Counted from the first letter of the stretch, positions 1 to 11,679 are shown. The stretch is 64,000 nucleotides of DNA from Callorhinus ursinus (GCF_003265705.1 NW_020312902.1:8261854-8325853), one strand, 5' to 3'. Program-made: numbers and translations. The notes: generated by a model not told the origin, from the sequence alone.

Positions 1-80
1 AGTGTCAGCTTTCTTCGCTTCATTCACACTGCATGGGAGAGTCAATCATAGCTTCAGTTACAAAGCCAGCAACATTTGGG

Positions 81-275
81 AAGCCCTCACAGGCACTTTC
101 ACTTAATCCTCACAAAAACTCTGCAAGGAAGGTGTTATTATGCCTGTTTTTCTAAACAAGAGAACTGGGTCTCAGAAAAATTCAGAAACCTGAACAAGAT
201 CACACAGCAGAGCTAGGATTAAAAACTGGGACTCTGGCCTCCTAAGAGCCTGGCTCTTTCTACTACACTGGAATT
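81..275 (+). repeat. MIR SINE
   Basis: Ancient mammalian MIR core in forward order: ACTTAATCCTCACAAAAACTC, GGTGTTATTATGCC, then ATCACACAGCAGAGCTAGGA and the TGGCTC...CTAC end. Confidence 0.8.
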
Positions 276-295
276 TAGACACAGAATGTTGGGCT

Positions 296-414
296 TTCTT
301 TTTTTTTCTTCTTTCTTTTTTTTTAAGTAACCTCTATGCCCAACATGGGGCTTGAACTCATGACCCCAAGATCAAGAGTTGCTTGCTCCACTGACTGAGC
401 CAGCCAGGTGCCCC
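296..414 (-). repeat. CAN-SINE, short subtype
   Basis: Reverse tRNA-like body (GGGGCTTGAACTCATGACC ... GAGCCAGCCAGGTGCCCC) after a T-rich tail, without the CT-rich middle. Confidence 0.85.
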
Positions 415-508
415 GAGAACGCTGGATTTTAAATGATTGCTTTGTAAATTCAATACTTCTAAGGCACTATTGCTCCTCTAAGCACATAAGAATAATAGAT
501 AAAAAAAA

Positions 509-659
509 TTTTTAAGACTTTATTTATTTATTTGTGAGAGAGAGAGAGAACGAGCACAAGCAGGGGGAGGGGCAGAGGGAGAAGCAGGCTCCCAGGACTT
601 TGGAATCATGACCTGAGCCAAAGGCAGATGCTTAACCGAATGAACCACCCAGGTGTCCC
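509..659 (-). repeat. CAN-SINE (tRNA-derived)
   Basis: Reverse copy from TTTATTTATTTGTGAGAGAG to CACCCAGGTGTCCC. Flanks AATAGATAAAA and AACAGATAAAAT look like a decayed target duplication. Confidence 0.9.
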
Positions 660-1345
660 AACAGATAAAATATTTTAAAAAATTAATCTTTGCTCAAAAG
701 CACAATGAACATCTCCATGGACCACTCAAAATGAGTCTGAAAATCAACATTTTTAAGCCCATGAAAACATCTAATCCTAAGAAAGAAAGCTAATGAAATC
801 AAACAATAGGGAAGAAAATTTAGTACAGAGTAAATTAAAATAATAGGATTGTCTGGCATAAATTTTTAAATGACATGTTTAGGTGGCATTTTTTTCATTG
901 TATCTTATCACATGGTGCATGGTTTCCATTTGTCTCATTCACAGTGATCTTCATTTTGATCACTTGATTAAGATGGCATCCACCAGTCTTCCCTACATTA
1001 CATCACTCCCTTCCCCTGGTCACTAAGAAGAATTTTGTAGGGAAGCCATTGTGATGCCTACTGCATTTGTGCAAATGAGAGTCGATGGTGGCTTCCATTG
1101 GGATAATGGCAAAATGGCAGAGGAGGGGGCATATTTCATAAATTCAGGAAAGAAAAGCCGTACCCAGGCCCTGGTAGTTGCTTGGATATGAGGAATGAGA
1201 GAGAGGGAGAAGCTCATCATGATAAATATTCTGGTCAAGGGGGCAGCAGGGTGAAGGAGGTGAGTATGGTGAATAGGAGAGAGAGCAGTTAGGGAAAGCT
1301 CAGTTTGTGGGTAGGTTCTCATTTCCAACTTAAGAGTCATTATTC

Positions 1346-1558
1346 CTTTTTTTTTTAAAGATTTTATTTATTTGTTTTTTTGTTTGTTTATTTAGAGAGA
1401 GCGTGTGTGAGTTGGGGGAGAAAGAGAGAGAGAATCTCAAGCAGAATCCTGGCTGAGCAAGGAGCTGGACACAGGGCTCGATCCCAGGACCCTGAGATCA
1501 TGAGCTGAGCCAAAATCAAGAGTTGGCTGCTCAACCGACTGAGCCACCCAGGCGCCCC
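1346..1558 (-). repeat. CAN-SINE with target duplication
   Basis: Reverse full-length copy ending GCCACCCAGGCGCCCC. Flanked by AGTCATTATTC at 1335-1345 and 1562-1572. Confidence 0.95.
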
Positions 1559-1641
1559 AAAAGTCATTATTCTTATTTTAAATTTATCCTTAATTTATTT
1601 TTGAATAGGTAATATATTCATGTGGTAGGAAAACATTAAGA

Positions 1642-1841
1642 GGGGCGCCTGGGTGGTTCAGTCGTTAAGCGTCTGCCTTCAGCTCAGGTCATGATCCCGG
1701 GGTCCTGGGATCGAGCCCCGCATCAGGCTCCCTGTTACGCAGGAAGCCTGCTTCTCCCTCTTCCACTCCCCCTGCTTGTGTTCCGTCTCTCGCTGTCGCT
1801 CTCTCTGTGTCAAATAAATAAAATCTTTAAAAAAAAAAAAA
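1642..1841 (+). repeat. CAN-SINE with target duplication
   Basis: Forward copy from GGGCGCCTGGGTGG to AATAAATAAAATCTTT and poly-A. Flanked by AGGAAAACATTA at 1627-1638 and 1842-1853. Inserted 81 bp after the previous, oppositely oriented copy. Confidence 0.95.
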
Positions 1842-1865
1842 AGGAAAACATTATGAATATACAGA

Positions 1866-2520
1866 GTATTTAGGAAATTAAAAAAAAAAACACAGTTCTA
1901 AGTAATCCATGGGTCAAGGTAGAAATCACAAGGGAAATTAGAATACATTTGGAACTGAGTGAAAATAAAAGTGCCGCATATCAAAATTTGTGGGATGCAG
2001 TTAAAGTGGTACTTAGAGGGATATTTATAACTTAAATGTTCATATTAGAAAGAAAGATCTAAAGTCAGTTATTTAAGCTTCCATCTTAAGAACCTACTAC
2101 AAGAAGAGCAAATTAAATTCAAGGTAAATAAATAGAAGGAGGGAAGTAATAAAGACAAGACCAAAAATCAACTAAGAAATGGACAAATAGATAATTTGTC
2201 CATTTGTCCATAAATTCAATTAAACCCAAAACTACTACTTTGAAAGGATCAATAAAATTGATAAAATTCTAGCTAGAATAATAAAGAGAGAGAGGATATA
2301 AATCATCAATGTTAGAAATGAAAGAGAAGCTAACAGTGCAGATGCTGCAGACACTAACAGGACAATAAAGAACCATCACTGTAGTCATCACAGATGGTGA
2401 CTACAGTTATCATGGAGAGCCCTGAGTAATGTATGGGATTGTGGAGTCACTATGTGTACATCTGAAACTGATATATTATATGTCAACTATACTTCAATAA
2501 ATTTAAAAAATCATAAACAA
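1866..2520 (+). repeat. Old L1 fragments (ORF2 part and 3' end)
   Basis: Degraded L1 ORF2-like text (ATTTGTGGGATGCAG, GTGGTACTTAGAGGG), then an L1 3' end (ATGTCAACTATACTTCAATA, 2478-2500). Many stops. Confidence 0.7.
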
Positions 2521-2599
2521 TATAACAGTTTATGACAATAAAATGACAACATAGATGAAAACAGATAAATTCTATTAAAGACAGAAATTACTAACTCAA

Positions 2600-2775
2600 G
2601 GGGTGCCTGGGTGGCTCAGTCGTTAAGTGTCTACCTTGGGCTCAGGTCACGATCCCAGGGTCGTGGGATTGAGTCTCACATCAGGTTCCTTGTTCAGCAG
2701 GGAGCTCGCTTCTCCCTCTGCCCCTGCTTTCTCTCTGACAAAAAAATAAATAAAATATTTTTTAAAATCAATTGT
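2600..2775 (+). repeat. CAN-SINE
   Basis: Forward copy, GGTGCCTGGGTGGCTCAGTC to AAATAAATAAAATATTTTTT. Confidence 0.93.
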
Positions 2776-3482
2776 ATTTATATGTGCCAGCAAAAAAAAA
2801 ATTAGGAAATAAAATTCTAAAAATAACATTTGCAGTAACACAGAAAACATAAAATACTTAGTGATAAATTTAACATAATATGTGCAAGACTGGTGCACAG
2901 ATTACTTATAAACATTACTGAGAAAAATTAAAGATCTGAATAAATGGAGAGATATAAAAAATTCATGGATCAGAGGACTCGATGTTCTGAAGATATCGAT
3001 TATCCCCAAACTGATCCACAGGTTCAATGCAATTCCAATGAAATTTCTAGCAGATTTTTTTGTAGAAATTGATATTCTGATTGTAAATTGTATATGGAAA
3101 TTAAAAAGGCTCAGAATAGACAAAAACAATCTTGACAAAGGAACAAATTTGGAAGACCAATACTATAGATTTCAAGAGCTACTGTTCAGTGATGTTAATC
3201 ATGACAATGAGGTGTTGGTGTAAGGGTAGCTATATAGATCAATGGATGAGAATACAATGAGAAATAGGTCTGTACATCTATGGTCAGTTGATTTCAGTGG
3301 TGCCAGGATAATTCAAAGCAGGGAAAAAATATTTTTGACAAATGGTGTTGGATCAACAGGACAACTATATGAAAAAAATAAACCTTGACTTTCACTTCAT
3401 ACCCTACACAAAAATTAACTCAAAATGAGTCACATCCCTAAATGTAACTGCTGACTACAAAACTTCAAATGGAAAACACAGA

Positions 3483-3660
3483 GGGGCACCTGGGTGGCTC
3501 AGTCAGTTAAGGGTCCAATTCTTGATTTCTGCTCAGGTCATGATCTCAGGGTTGTGAGACTGAGCCCTGCAGTGGGCTCCATGCTGGGTGTGGAACCTGC
3601 TTAAGATTCTCTCTCCTTCTCCCTCTGCTCCTTCCCCACTTAAAAAAAAAAAAAAAAAAA
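3483..3660 (+). repeat. CAN-SINE inside old L1
   Basis: Forward copy, GGGCACCTGGGTGGCTCAG to a long poly-A. Confidence 0.93.
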
Positions 3661-3749
3661 GGAAAAATCTGTACAAATTTTAAAAATTGGTAAATTAGAC
3701 TTCATTAAAATTAAAACCTCAGCTTTGCTTCAGAAGAAGCCATTATGAG

Positions 3750-3868
3750 GGGCACCTAGCTGGCTCAGTCAATGGAGTATGTGACTCTTGATCTTGGAGT
3801 TGTGAATTCGAGCCCCACATTGAGTGTGGAGCCTACTTAAAATATAAATACATACATACATACATACA
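3750..3868 (+). repeat. CAN-SINE, short subtype, inside old L1
   Basis: GGGCACCTAGCTGGCTCAGTC ... GAGCCTACTTAAAATA with a (CATA)n tail, no CT-rich middle. Confidence 0.85.
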
Positions 3869-4252
3869 TAAAATAAACCATTAAGAAAATGAAAAAGCAA
3901 GACACAGAATGGAAGAAAATGTTCACAATATATAAATCTAACACATGACTCACATCCAGAATGTATTGACAACTCATAACACAGTAATAAGAAAGAAAAT
4001 TAATTAATTTTTTTAATGGACAAAAGATTTGAACATGAAAGAAGATATGCTGATAGCCAATAAGTAATGAAAATCTGTTCAACATCATGTGTTACGAGGG
4101 ATATACACATATAAACCACAATGAGATAGCATTATACACTCACAAGAACAGCTTAAATTTAAAAGACTGATTATATCTTATGTTGCTGAGGATGCAGAGG
4201 AACTGGAACTCTCACACCCTGCTGGTGGGAATATAAAATGGTACAACCACAT

Positions 4253-4425
4253 GGGGCCCCTGGGGGGGTTCAGTTGGTTAAGCATCCAACCCTTGATTTC
4301 CACTCAGGTCATGATCTCACTCAGGGCTGTGAGATCAAGCCCTGCAGCAGGCTCCATGCTCAGCAGGGAGTCTGCTCTCCCCGTTCATGCTCTCTCTCTC
4401 AAAAATCTTTAAATAAAACAAAATA
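4253..4425 (+). repeat. CAN-SINE
   Basis: Forward diverged copy, GGGGCCCCTGGGGGGGTTCA to TCAAAAATCTTTAAATAAAA. Confidence 0.88.
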
Positions 4426-4429
4426 AAAT

Positions 4430-4690
4430 TAGATTTTGGTCCTTTTCCTATAAATGACTAGGAAATTTTTATATATTATGAAGATTAGCCTTTTGCCTTA
4501 ATATCAATAGCAACGTTTCCCCTAGCTTGTCATTTTCTTTGGCTTTGCCCATGGTGTATTTTTTGGCCATGTAGGCTTTTATTATTATTTTTAATGCAGT
4601 TGAGTTTATCAATATTTTCTTTTATGATGTAGAGTCATTTTTAAGTCCAATTTCCCCATTAGATACCAGAAAAAGATTATTTCAGACAAG
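4430..4690. repeat. Probable old L1-derived fragment
   Basis: A/T-rich text such as GCCCATGGTGTATTTTTTGG and GAGTTTATCAATATTTTC resembles old L1 tails. Orientation not certain. Confidence 0.45.
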
Positions 4691-4719
4691 GTCTAGCCGT
4701 GTCGGACTGAGTGTGGGAA

Positions 4720-4925
4720 GGGCCTGAGCTGGTGAGGAGACAGGGTTCAAGCCCTTTCTCTGCTGCTTCTTAGCTGTGGATCCTGAGGTAAGTTATCTTA
4801 CCTCACCTTGGCTCGGTCAGTTTCCTCAGCGGCAAACTGGGGATAATGAGGCCCAGCTTAAAGAGTTGTCAGAATTTCGTGAGATGGTGTAGGAAAAGCA
4901 CCTGGCACAGGCCTAGCACAAGCCT
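4720..4925 (-). repeat. MIR SINE
   Basis: Reverse MIR: AGTTTCCTCAGCGGCAAACT, GGGGATAATGAGGCC, AGCACCTGGCACAGGCCTAG. Confidence 0.75.
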
Positions 4926-4967
4926 TCCATACAAGGTGCTTCTTCTGTCTCTCCAAATGATGTGTGT

Positions 4968-5001
4968 ACAGGTGTGTGTGTGTGTGAGAGAGAGAGATAG
5001 A
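4968..5001. repeat. GT/GA microsatellite
   Basis: (TG)n followed by (AG)n, about 30 bp. Confidence 0.8.
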
Positions 5002-5004
5002 CAG

Positions 5005-6090
5005 GTGTAAATATATGTGTGTTTGTGAGTGGGAAGAGGCAGGGCCAGCTGGGGGATCCCACACAGTTGGCTCAATTACTCATGGCCTCAAAATAAAAAA
5101 GCTGCTCCTAGGCCCCAGGATGATTGTAAATCCCATGCCCTGGTCCTGGGCCAGAACACTCCTTGCCCACCTTCCCTAACAGCCTCCACTGATGGCCAGA
5201 GCTCTGCTGCCTCTTTCCCAAGGATGGCCTGGCCCATGGATGCCCAGGCCCTGGGTAGCCACAGAGCATCAAGGGCTCCAGGATGGTGCTGAAGGGTCTG
5301 GGGCAGAGGCTGGGCCCCTTCTCCCTCAGAAGGGAGAGAGCAGAAGCCCCTGGTTTCTGCTGGGCTTTTGGAGTCCAACCCCCTCTGGGCTGCTTGCCCA
5401 CTCTGGGGAACTTTCTGGGTAAGGAGATCGATCTAGAATCAGTGAGTAGAAGGATGCACAGCCTGGCTCAGCCAGGGGGGCAAATCTCAAGGCCCTCCCA
5501 TACTGGAGCTCACAGAGTGTGTGGGTGCACGTCAGGCCTCAGCTTTTCTGAGAAGCGTCCAGGAATCCTCATGTTTGTATACCCATTCCTGTTCTTATGC
5601 TTTGGGAATCCATTTTTATGAATCCATTTCTAAACAGACCAGCCACCTCCTCCCTGTTGAGCTCTGTAAAGCTGTTTTTCTGTGGCTTTGCTAAAGGTGA
5701 GAGGCACACAGACACCTCTGGAAGCCGCCATGAAGCCAGGCAGGTCACAGTTTCCCCAGCAGTGCCAGTTAACCCCTCAGGGGGTTGATCCCTGGGAAAG
5801 ATTCCATGGCACCCAGTGCAACCTCCTTCCCACTCCACTGACCAGGAAAGTGGGATTCTGGGAAGGGAAGGACTTGCTTGACGTCACCTGCTTGAGGAGC
5901 AGGTCAGGCTGCAGCCTAAAACCCAGGAATACTCTCTTCCTGTCTCTGGGATCCTGACATCAGATCTAAGGCCTTGAGAGTAATGGGCTCAAAGGATGGT
6001 GGGTGAGACTCAAACCCACGTTTCCTGGTGGCCAGCCCTGGACCCTTTCCACTCCCCCAAGATGGCACTGGAAAAGTTCTAAACAAAGAA
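5005..6090. other. GC-rich intergenic sequence, no gene seen
   Basis: Unique-looking sequence with overlapping open frames up to about 110 codons in several frames. None shows a domain or splice structure I recognise. Confidence 0.5.
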
Positions 6091-6104
6091 ATACTTCATA
6101 AGGT

Positions 6105-6510
6105 CCTATTTGAGGGTGTCTGTGGGAGATTAAAGATCTGCAAAATTGTGCCCATTCCTCCCATCGAGAGGTGTGGGCCAGTTCCCCTCACCTTGGAACT
6201 GGGCTGGGCTTCTGACTTGCTTGGCAAATTGAATAATGTGGAAGTGATGTCCACTCATGGCTGGTTTCCCCCAGCATCATACCAGACACAGGAGTGAAGC
6301 CACCTTGTAGCCTCCAGGTCAGCCCATCTGCCAGGCTCTTCTCACTTAGGGGCTGCCATTGCTATCCCGTGGAGTGAAGAGTCACCTAGTTGAATCCTGC
6401 CTGAATTCCTGACCTAGCAAATCATGAGGCAGAATAAATTGTGGTGGTTTCAGTCTACTGAGTTTGGGTGTCATTTATTACATGGTAATAGATGCCCGTA
6501 CAATGACGTT
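6105..6510 (+). mobile_element. MaLR-type (MLT1-like) LTR fragment
   Basis: Old endogenous-retrovirus LTR: GAATAAATTGTGGTGGTTTC, CTACTGAGTTTGGGTGTCATT and a terminal ACATGGTAATAGATGCC resemble MLT1 3' ends. No internal coding region nearby. Confidence 0.6.
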
Positions 6511-6879
6511 GCGTTTCGAACATACCAGAGAACAGTGCAGCTGGCTGTTGAGTCCTTTCTAAAAGTGGGGACACACTCCCCTTTCTAAGAGTGTCATGCG
6601 GTGTTTGCATTCTACTAGAGAGGAAGTAGAGATAGATGTTAGCAAACGTGCCTGTGACCACACAGCTAGCCAACGGCGGGGCTGGTATTCACAGATCCGC
6701 CTTTCTTCGAGTCTGCCAGTACTGCCTGGCTGGCTGGAGGTCCCCTGGGACCCTCCCCACATATGAGACCACATGCCTGGACAGGCGGTGTTGGTGTCAC
6801 TAGGGGCTGGGGCCTCGATGCTGGAGTGAGGGTCCCAGCGCCCCAGGAGAGCTGCCTCCAGGATGACGAATGAGCACAA

Positions 6880-7260
6880 ACCCCAGGCTCAGCCTTTCTC
6901 CATCTGCCCAAGCCCCCTCCTCAGGCCTCCACCACCGCAGCTGTCACCGTCACAGCCTCCGATCCGATTACAGACCCCAGAGCCCCCGGCTGCCCCTCCT
7001 CCTGCCAGTGCGCGGCGGCGATGGCAGAGACCCATCCTGCCCAGGAACAATGCTGAAGTCGGAGGATGAGTCTGTCAAAGGCAGTGTCCGCGGCAGTCAT
7101 CCCTGTGGCCCCCTGAGCTCATTCCCAGAGGTCTCAGGCGGCTGGTGCTGAAGAGGGACAGGAATGGGGGCCCTGCAGCGGGGCCGTGTGGAATCCTGCA
7201 CTTGGCTTTGTATAGACGTGTAAGGGCCGCGCCAGGCCTGGCCTCTGCACCTGCTGCTAA
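6880..7260. other. GC-rich intergenic sequence
   Basis: C-rich unique sequence leading into the minisatellite. No coding signal. Confidence 0.4.
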
Positions 7261-7261
7261 G

Positions 7262-7497
7262 GGAAGTCACCTCCCACCCGGTACGCACACCCGTGCCCAT
7301 GCACAGAGGAAGTCGCCTCCCACCTCCCACCCGGTACGCACACCCGTGCACACGCACAGAGGAAGTCGCCTCCCACCTCCCACCCAGTACACACACCCGT
7401 GCACACGCACAGAGGAAGTCAGTCACCTCCCACCTCCCACCGGGTACGCGCACCCGTGCACACGCACAGAGGAAGTCACCTCCCACCTCCCACACGC
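7262..7497. repeat. 53-bp minisatellite, about 4.5 copies
   Basis: Units begin GGAAGTCRCCTCCCACC and end GTGCACACGCACAGA: 7262-7307, 7308-7360, 7361-7413, 7414-7470 and a partial unit at 7471-7497. Open frames across it merely echo the repeat. Confidence 0.92.
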
Positions 7498-7544
7498 TTA
7501 TGGCTCAGGAGACCCGGGCATGGATTAACTTGGGGCTTCCCCAC

Positions 7545-7660
7545 TTCCTAACCTGGTGACTCGGGGCTGGTTGCTAACCGTAGCTTCTGTTTCCTCATCT
7601 GTGAAACGTTTCATCATAGCACCTAGCTTATAGGTTACCAGGTCCTTACCAAATGATGGT
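7545..7660 (-). repeat. MIR SINE fragment
   Basis: CTTCTGTTTCCTCATCTGTG, then ATCATAGCACCTAGC, a reverse MIR core. Confidence 0.6.
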
Positions 7661-7699
7661 GGAGTAAAGCCCGTCATCCCCCGAATCTATCCATTCATT

Positions 7700-9990
7700 C
7701 CCTCTGGTGCAAGTCCTGACTCCCACTCTCCTCCCCCCTCCCCACCGTTCCCACCTCCCCAACACGGATGCAACTGGGCTTGACCACAGCTACTTTGTGT
7801 TACTCCTCTCTGGTAACCCGAAGTCTGTGAGCTCCCTTCCTCAAGGTCACGCTTCTGAGGACCGGAGTGGGTATTCAGAGAAGCTTTGGGTGTTTAGAAA
7901 ATGTGTCTGATACTTGGAAATAAGGCAACAAACCCACTGGATGCTCTTTCAAAGCCACACTAGAGTGCTGTCCCACAGCTCCCTGAGGGTCATCTGACTC
8001 TCTAAGGGACGGTCACCCACTATTTTCTACTCATCAGGGCCCAGACTTTGTAAAATTAGATGTCAGCTTACAAAGAAAGAGAGCACTGGGAAATTGGAAA
8101 TGACTCTGCGGCCTAGAAGGATACCCCAAAGGTTATGGTTGGATTCACCTACAGGAGTCTGGTCATCCTGCTGGTTCCCTAAGGAGACAAATAAATCTCT
8201 ACTACACGCTTCTATAGTGTGTATGAGAATCGTGTGTCCAACTTTTCCCAAAATTCATGCTTCAACACAGATCTCATGTGTTGGGATGAGGCCAGAGTTG
8301 GAGTGGGAAGACCTGTGAGCGTGGACACTGGGAAGAAGGTCAAAGCCACTGGGGATGATGACCGGCCGCAGGATGGAGAGAAGAGCAAGGCTGAGCTAAA
8401 AGTGGAGTGCACTCGTGTCCTGAGTCCAAGGAGTAATCGACTGCTGAACAACAGTGCTGAGGCCAGGACTTCAGTGGTCCCTCTCCCTAAACCTGAGAGA
8501 AGAGGTAGCGGAAAAGATGTGGTCTCCATCAAAAGGGTTTCAAGGCTGAGAGATCTCAGAGGAAATTGTCAGTGAAGTTTCAGCTGCTGCAATCGAGGCT
8601 CAAGTTTCTGGAAAGCCTAGAGAGGTTTTGGAGGAGGTGGAGCAAGTATGGACGGTGGGTCCAGGAATGAGGGCAGCAGGAGATGGGCAGCCTTCTGGAC
8701 AGGAAGCTGAGTCGGAATGAGGTCCTGAGGGCTTCCCACCGGAACAGGGCCTGGTGTGGACTCAGGGGTCAGGCAGGCTCAGGGCTGGGCTCTGGCTGCC
8801 GGACACAAGCCATGGGGCGGGGCGGGGGGGGGGGCGGTTCTTGGTTCTTGGTGGCCAGATTCACACTGGCTGAGGAAGAGACAACCACGGCACTGGTCCC
8901 GCTCATCCTGGGTCCTGGCTCCCTCAGAACCTCTGGTGTACACGGGAGGTGTCAGGATGGCGGGGAACTGTGAGGTCCTCCAGTGCATGTACTGTAACAG
9001 TGGGGCTGCGATCATCCCCCAAGTCCCACCCCAAGCTGCCAGCAGGCATCAGCCCTCAGCTGGGAGCTTCCAGGTCCCTTCTGTTAAGGAAGCTTATGAG
9101 TCAAGCTGGTAAGTTTAAACTGACTCTCCCTCCAAGACGGGAATTCACTTCAGGCCCCCAAGTAAAATGGGGGAGGTGGCACCCACCATGGCGGGTAAGG
9201 ATGGGAACGATGCTCGCTTATTGTCTCTGTTGCCCCAGCCCTCTAGATTGGAGGCCTTTCTGTGTAAAGTTCTGCCCGTTTCAGGGACTCCCAGCTCCCA
9301 CAACCAGAGGCTGCACACGGTTTACCTTAGTACAGATGTAAGTTTCAGTTCCCGTTTTGGATAAAAATACCCCCCACCCCGCAAAAATGTGGCACTTTCC
9401 TTTGCATAGATGCCTCAGGAAGGACGTCTCCCGGATTCAGCCCTCAGGTTCAGGTCAAAGGTTCCAACAGGCCCGACCCCCGAGGCCAGCTGAGCTCCCT
9501 GGGTAGCAGGCCTGGCCTGCTGCCCCCGAGCCCTGCCGCAGACCTGCTGAGTCCGAATGGCCGGGGGCAAAGCCTGGAGAAACCACACCTCCAACAACCA
9601 CCCCAAGTGCAGCTGCCGGTGAGCTAACAGTTTAGACTAGAACCGCTCCAGTGCGCTAATGAACGGGTATATGGGGTCCCGCATACACGTCTAGACGAAG
9701 ATTATTCTAGATCCTTCCCTAGCCACCTGGTTTATCCCTCGGGTGGGGCGAAGTAGACCCCACAGAGCACAGCTTCTCTCGAACACCCACTCCTCTATGG
9801 GGAGAACCTTGTCAGAGAGAACCGTGGTGAAGACAGAAATAGAGTCTGTGGGAGAAGTCACTGAGGGCAGAGGGGGGTGGGGCAGGAAACGGCCCACTGG
9901 CAGGTGGAAGGCTTACTGACGGGGAGGTACCATAATGCTCTGGACCTGGGAGGAGGACTGGCCTGCTGGGGCCTGCTGCCACCACTGAGA
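7700..9990. other. Intergenic sequence, no assured gene
   Basis: No repeat family recognised over most of it. Holds a G-rich tract near 8817-8836 and a 118-codon frame at 8219-8575 that I could not assign. Confidence 0.45.
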
Positions 9991-9999
9991 GCTGCAAGG

Positions 10000-10270
10000 C
10001 CGTTGGTGGATAACCTCTTTGAGGCTCACTTTCTTTGGAAAACAGGGACAATAGTTTCTCTCTCAAGGTTATGAGGCTCATCTGCCATAGCGAATATAAA
10101 TCACTCAGCACAGAGCCTGGCATATAGTAAGTGCTGGGTAGATGCCAGCAGTGTTATCAATCATTCATTCAACAAACACTCACTGGATAAGAATGACAAA
10201 AACAAACAACAAAACAATAAACAGACAGACATGGTCCCAGGCCTCATGGCGCTTACAGAAAAGGATCTTA
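10000..10270. repeat. MIR (reverse) and adjoining ancient repeat
   Basis: 10000-10145 reads as reverse MIR (AACCTCTTTGAGGCTCAC ... CTGGCATATAGTAAGTGCT). 10150-10270 (CATTCATTCAACAAACACTC ... CATGGTCCCAGGCCTCATGG) is an ancient repeat of uncertain class. Confidence 0.6.
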
Positions 10271-10337
10271 AAGAGATTTCACTTGAATGAAGGTAAATAA
10301 AAGAAGACAAAGGTTTTGTTTTTAAAGTGACTGGGAC

Positions 10338-10354
10338 GGGGGGGGGGGGGGGGG
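10338..10354 (+). repeat. G17 homopolymer
   Basis: Seventeen consecutive G. Length may be unreliable in the assembly. Confidence 0.9.
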
Positions 10355-10680
10355 CGCGTATGGGGCTAGACGACCGGTTTGATTCAGAAGACGAGAGCTC
10401 TGTCCTTGCCCCTGCTTTAGATTCAGTCTTTTGGAGCAAGAATAGACTGTGGAGGTCTCAAAAAGGGCATGTGGATTCCTGAGACCCCAGAGCCGTCAGC
10501 CTCATAGAACAAATAAAATCGCCACCCACTCCACCTGCCTCTGCACCACTATGTTTAACAGCTTGGTGACCTGGAACTATTCTTAGTTCTATCAACTTCC
10601 ATATCCTTCTCTACCTCCAATGTCTCAAGTTTCTGCTTAAAAACCTTCCTACATGTGTGAACTACAAAGTGAGGAATAAT

Positions 10681-10885
10681 TTTTTTAAAAAGATTTTATC
10701 TATTCATTTGAGAGAAAAAGAGAGAGAGAGAGAGCACAAGCAGAGGGGAGAGGCAGAGGGAAAGGGAGAAGCAGACTCCCCACTGAGCAGAGAGCCCAGC
10801 TCGATGCACGGCTCGATCTAGGACCTGGAGATCATGACCTGAGCTGGAGGCAGACTCTTAACCAACTGAGCCACCCAGGCGCCCC
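10681..10885 (-). repeat. CAN-SINE
   Basis: Reverse full-length copy ending GCCACCCAGGCGCCCC. Flanks GTGAGGAATAATT and GTGGGGAATAATT are a slightly diverged target duplication. Confidence 0.95.
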
Positions 10886-11337
10886 AGTGGGGAATAATTA
10901 AATGGATTTGAGGACCAAAAGAGAAAAGGGACGGTGTGGCACTGGGTGGGGGGTATCACAGGCCTGCTCTTCTGAACTGGAAGATGAATGAGAACTGAAC
11001 TGAACCCAGGCTCCCCTCCAGGAAGGCTGAGCTCTAAGCAGCTCGGTCAGGGAAGGGGGGTGGGGTAGTGGCAGGGGCTCAGCCTTTTTAAAACTGGGAG
11101 CAGAGGATAGGGTTGGGGGAGGTGAGAGGAGCTGAAGGTTAACACTAGAGAATTCCAGAATCAAAAGCCCTCAACCAGCTCCCCACTCTGCAAAGGTGCA
11201 TGTGAGTCATGCAGAGTGAGAAGAAGGGGGCTCCTGGTTTGGGATTTGCAACTCCTTCTTGGGTACCATCTGAAAAAGTCTGCATAGCCCAGGATCTTGT
11301 TATAACAAAATCTGCTTTTGCAGCCTGGCATCTCTGC

Positions 11338-11366
11338 GGGGGGGGGGGGGGGGGGGCAGGGGGGGG
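11338..11366 (+). repeat. G19 and G8 runs
   Basis: Nineteen G, then CA, then eight G. Strong G-quadruplex candidate. Confidence 0.9.
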
Positions 11367-11536
11367 TGACAGAGTGGGATGGGAGAGGGGAGGCTGCAGG
11401 AAAGAACAAAGCTCCACAAATACTCCTCAGATTTGTAGACAGCTCGGAAACCAGCTGGTTCAGAGGTGCCTCCCACTCTGTATTATGGCTGCTGGAGCTG
11501 CAGCTATTGACCCCATCTTCCCTCTGAGTTGTTTTG

Positions 11537-11630
11537 AAGTAGGCTCTGCGCCCAACATGGGGGTGGGGCTTGAACTCACGACCCTGAGATCAGGAGTCAC
11601 ACGCTCTACCGACCGAGCCAGTCAGGCATT
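11537..11630 (-). repeat. CAN-SINE, short subtype
   Basis: AAGTAGGCTCTGCGCCCAAC ... CTCTACCGACCGAGCCAGTC, reverse. Confidence 0.85.
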
Positions 11631-11679
11631 TTGAGTTTTAAAAAGGAAGCCAGAGAGGTCTGGTGGACCCTGGAGAGAC

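Larger units (their letters stand above)
2776..4252 (+). repeat. Old L1 3' half, split by two SINEs
   Basis: Sense-strand L1 text with the familiar run GGTTCAATGCAATTCCAATG (about 3020), then later ORF2/3' sections up to CTGCTGGTGGGAATATAAAA (about 4225). SINEs at 3483 and 3750 interrupt it and a third abuts its end. No intact frame. Confidence 0.8.

Noticed and set aside
7262..7497. CRISPR-like spaced repeat
   Set aside because: Units are directly tandem with no distinct spacers, in a mammalian genome. It is a minisatellite.
7145..7528. 127-codon frame with histidine/threonine-rich repeats
   Set aside because: It is a translation of the 53-bp minisatellite. Other frames and the other strand are equally open.
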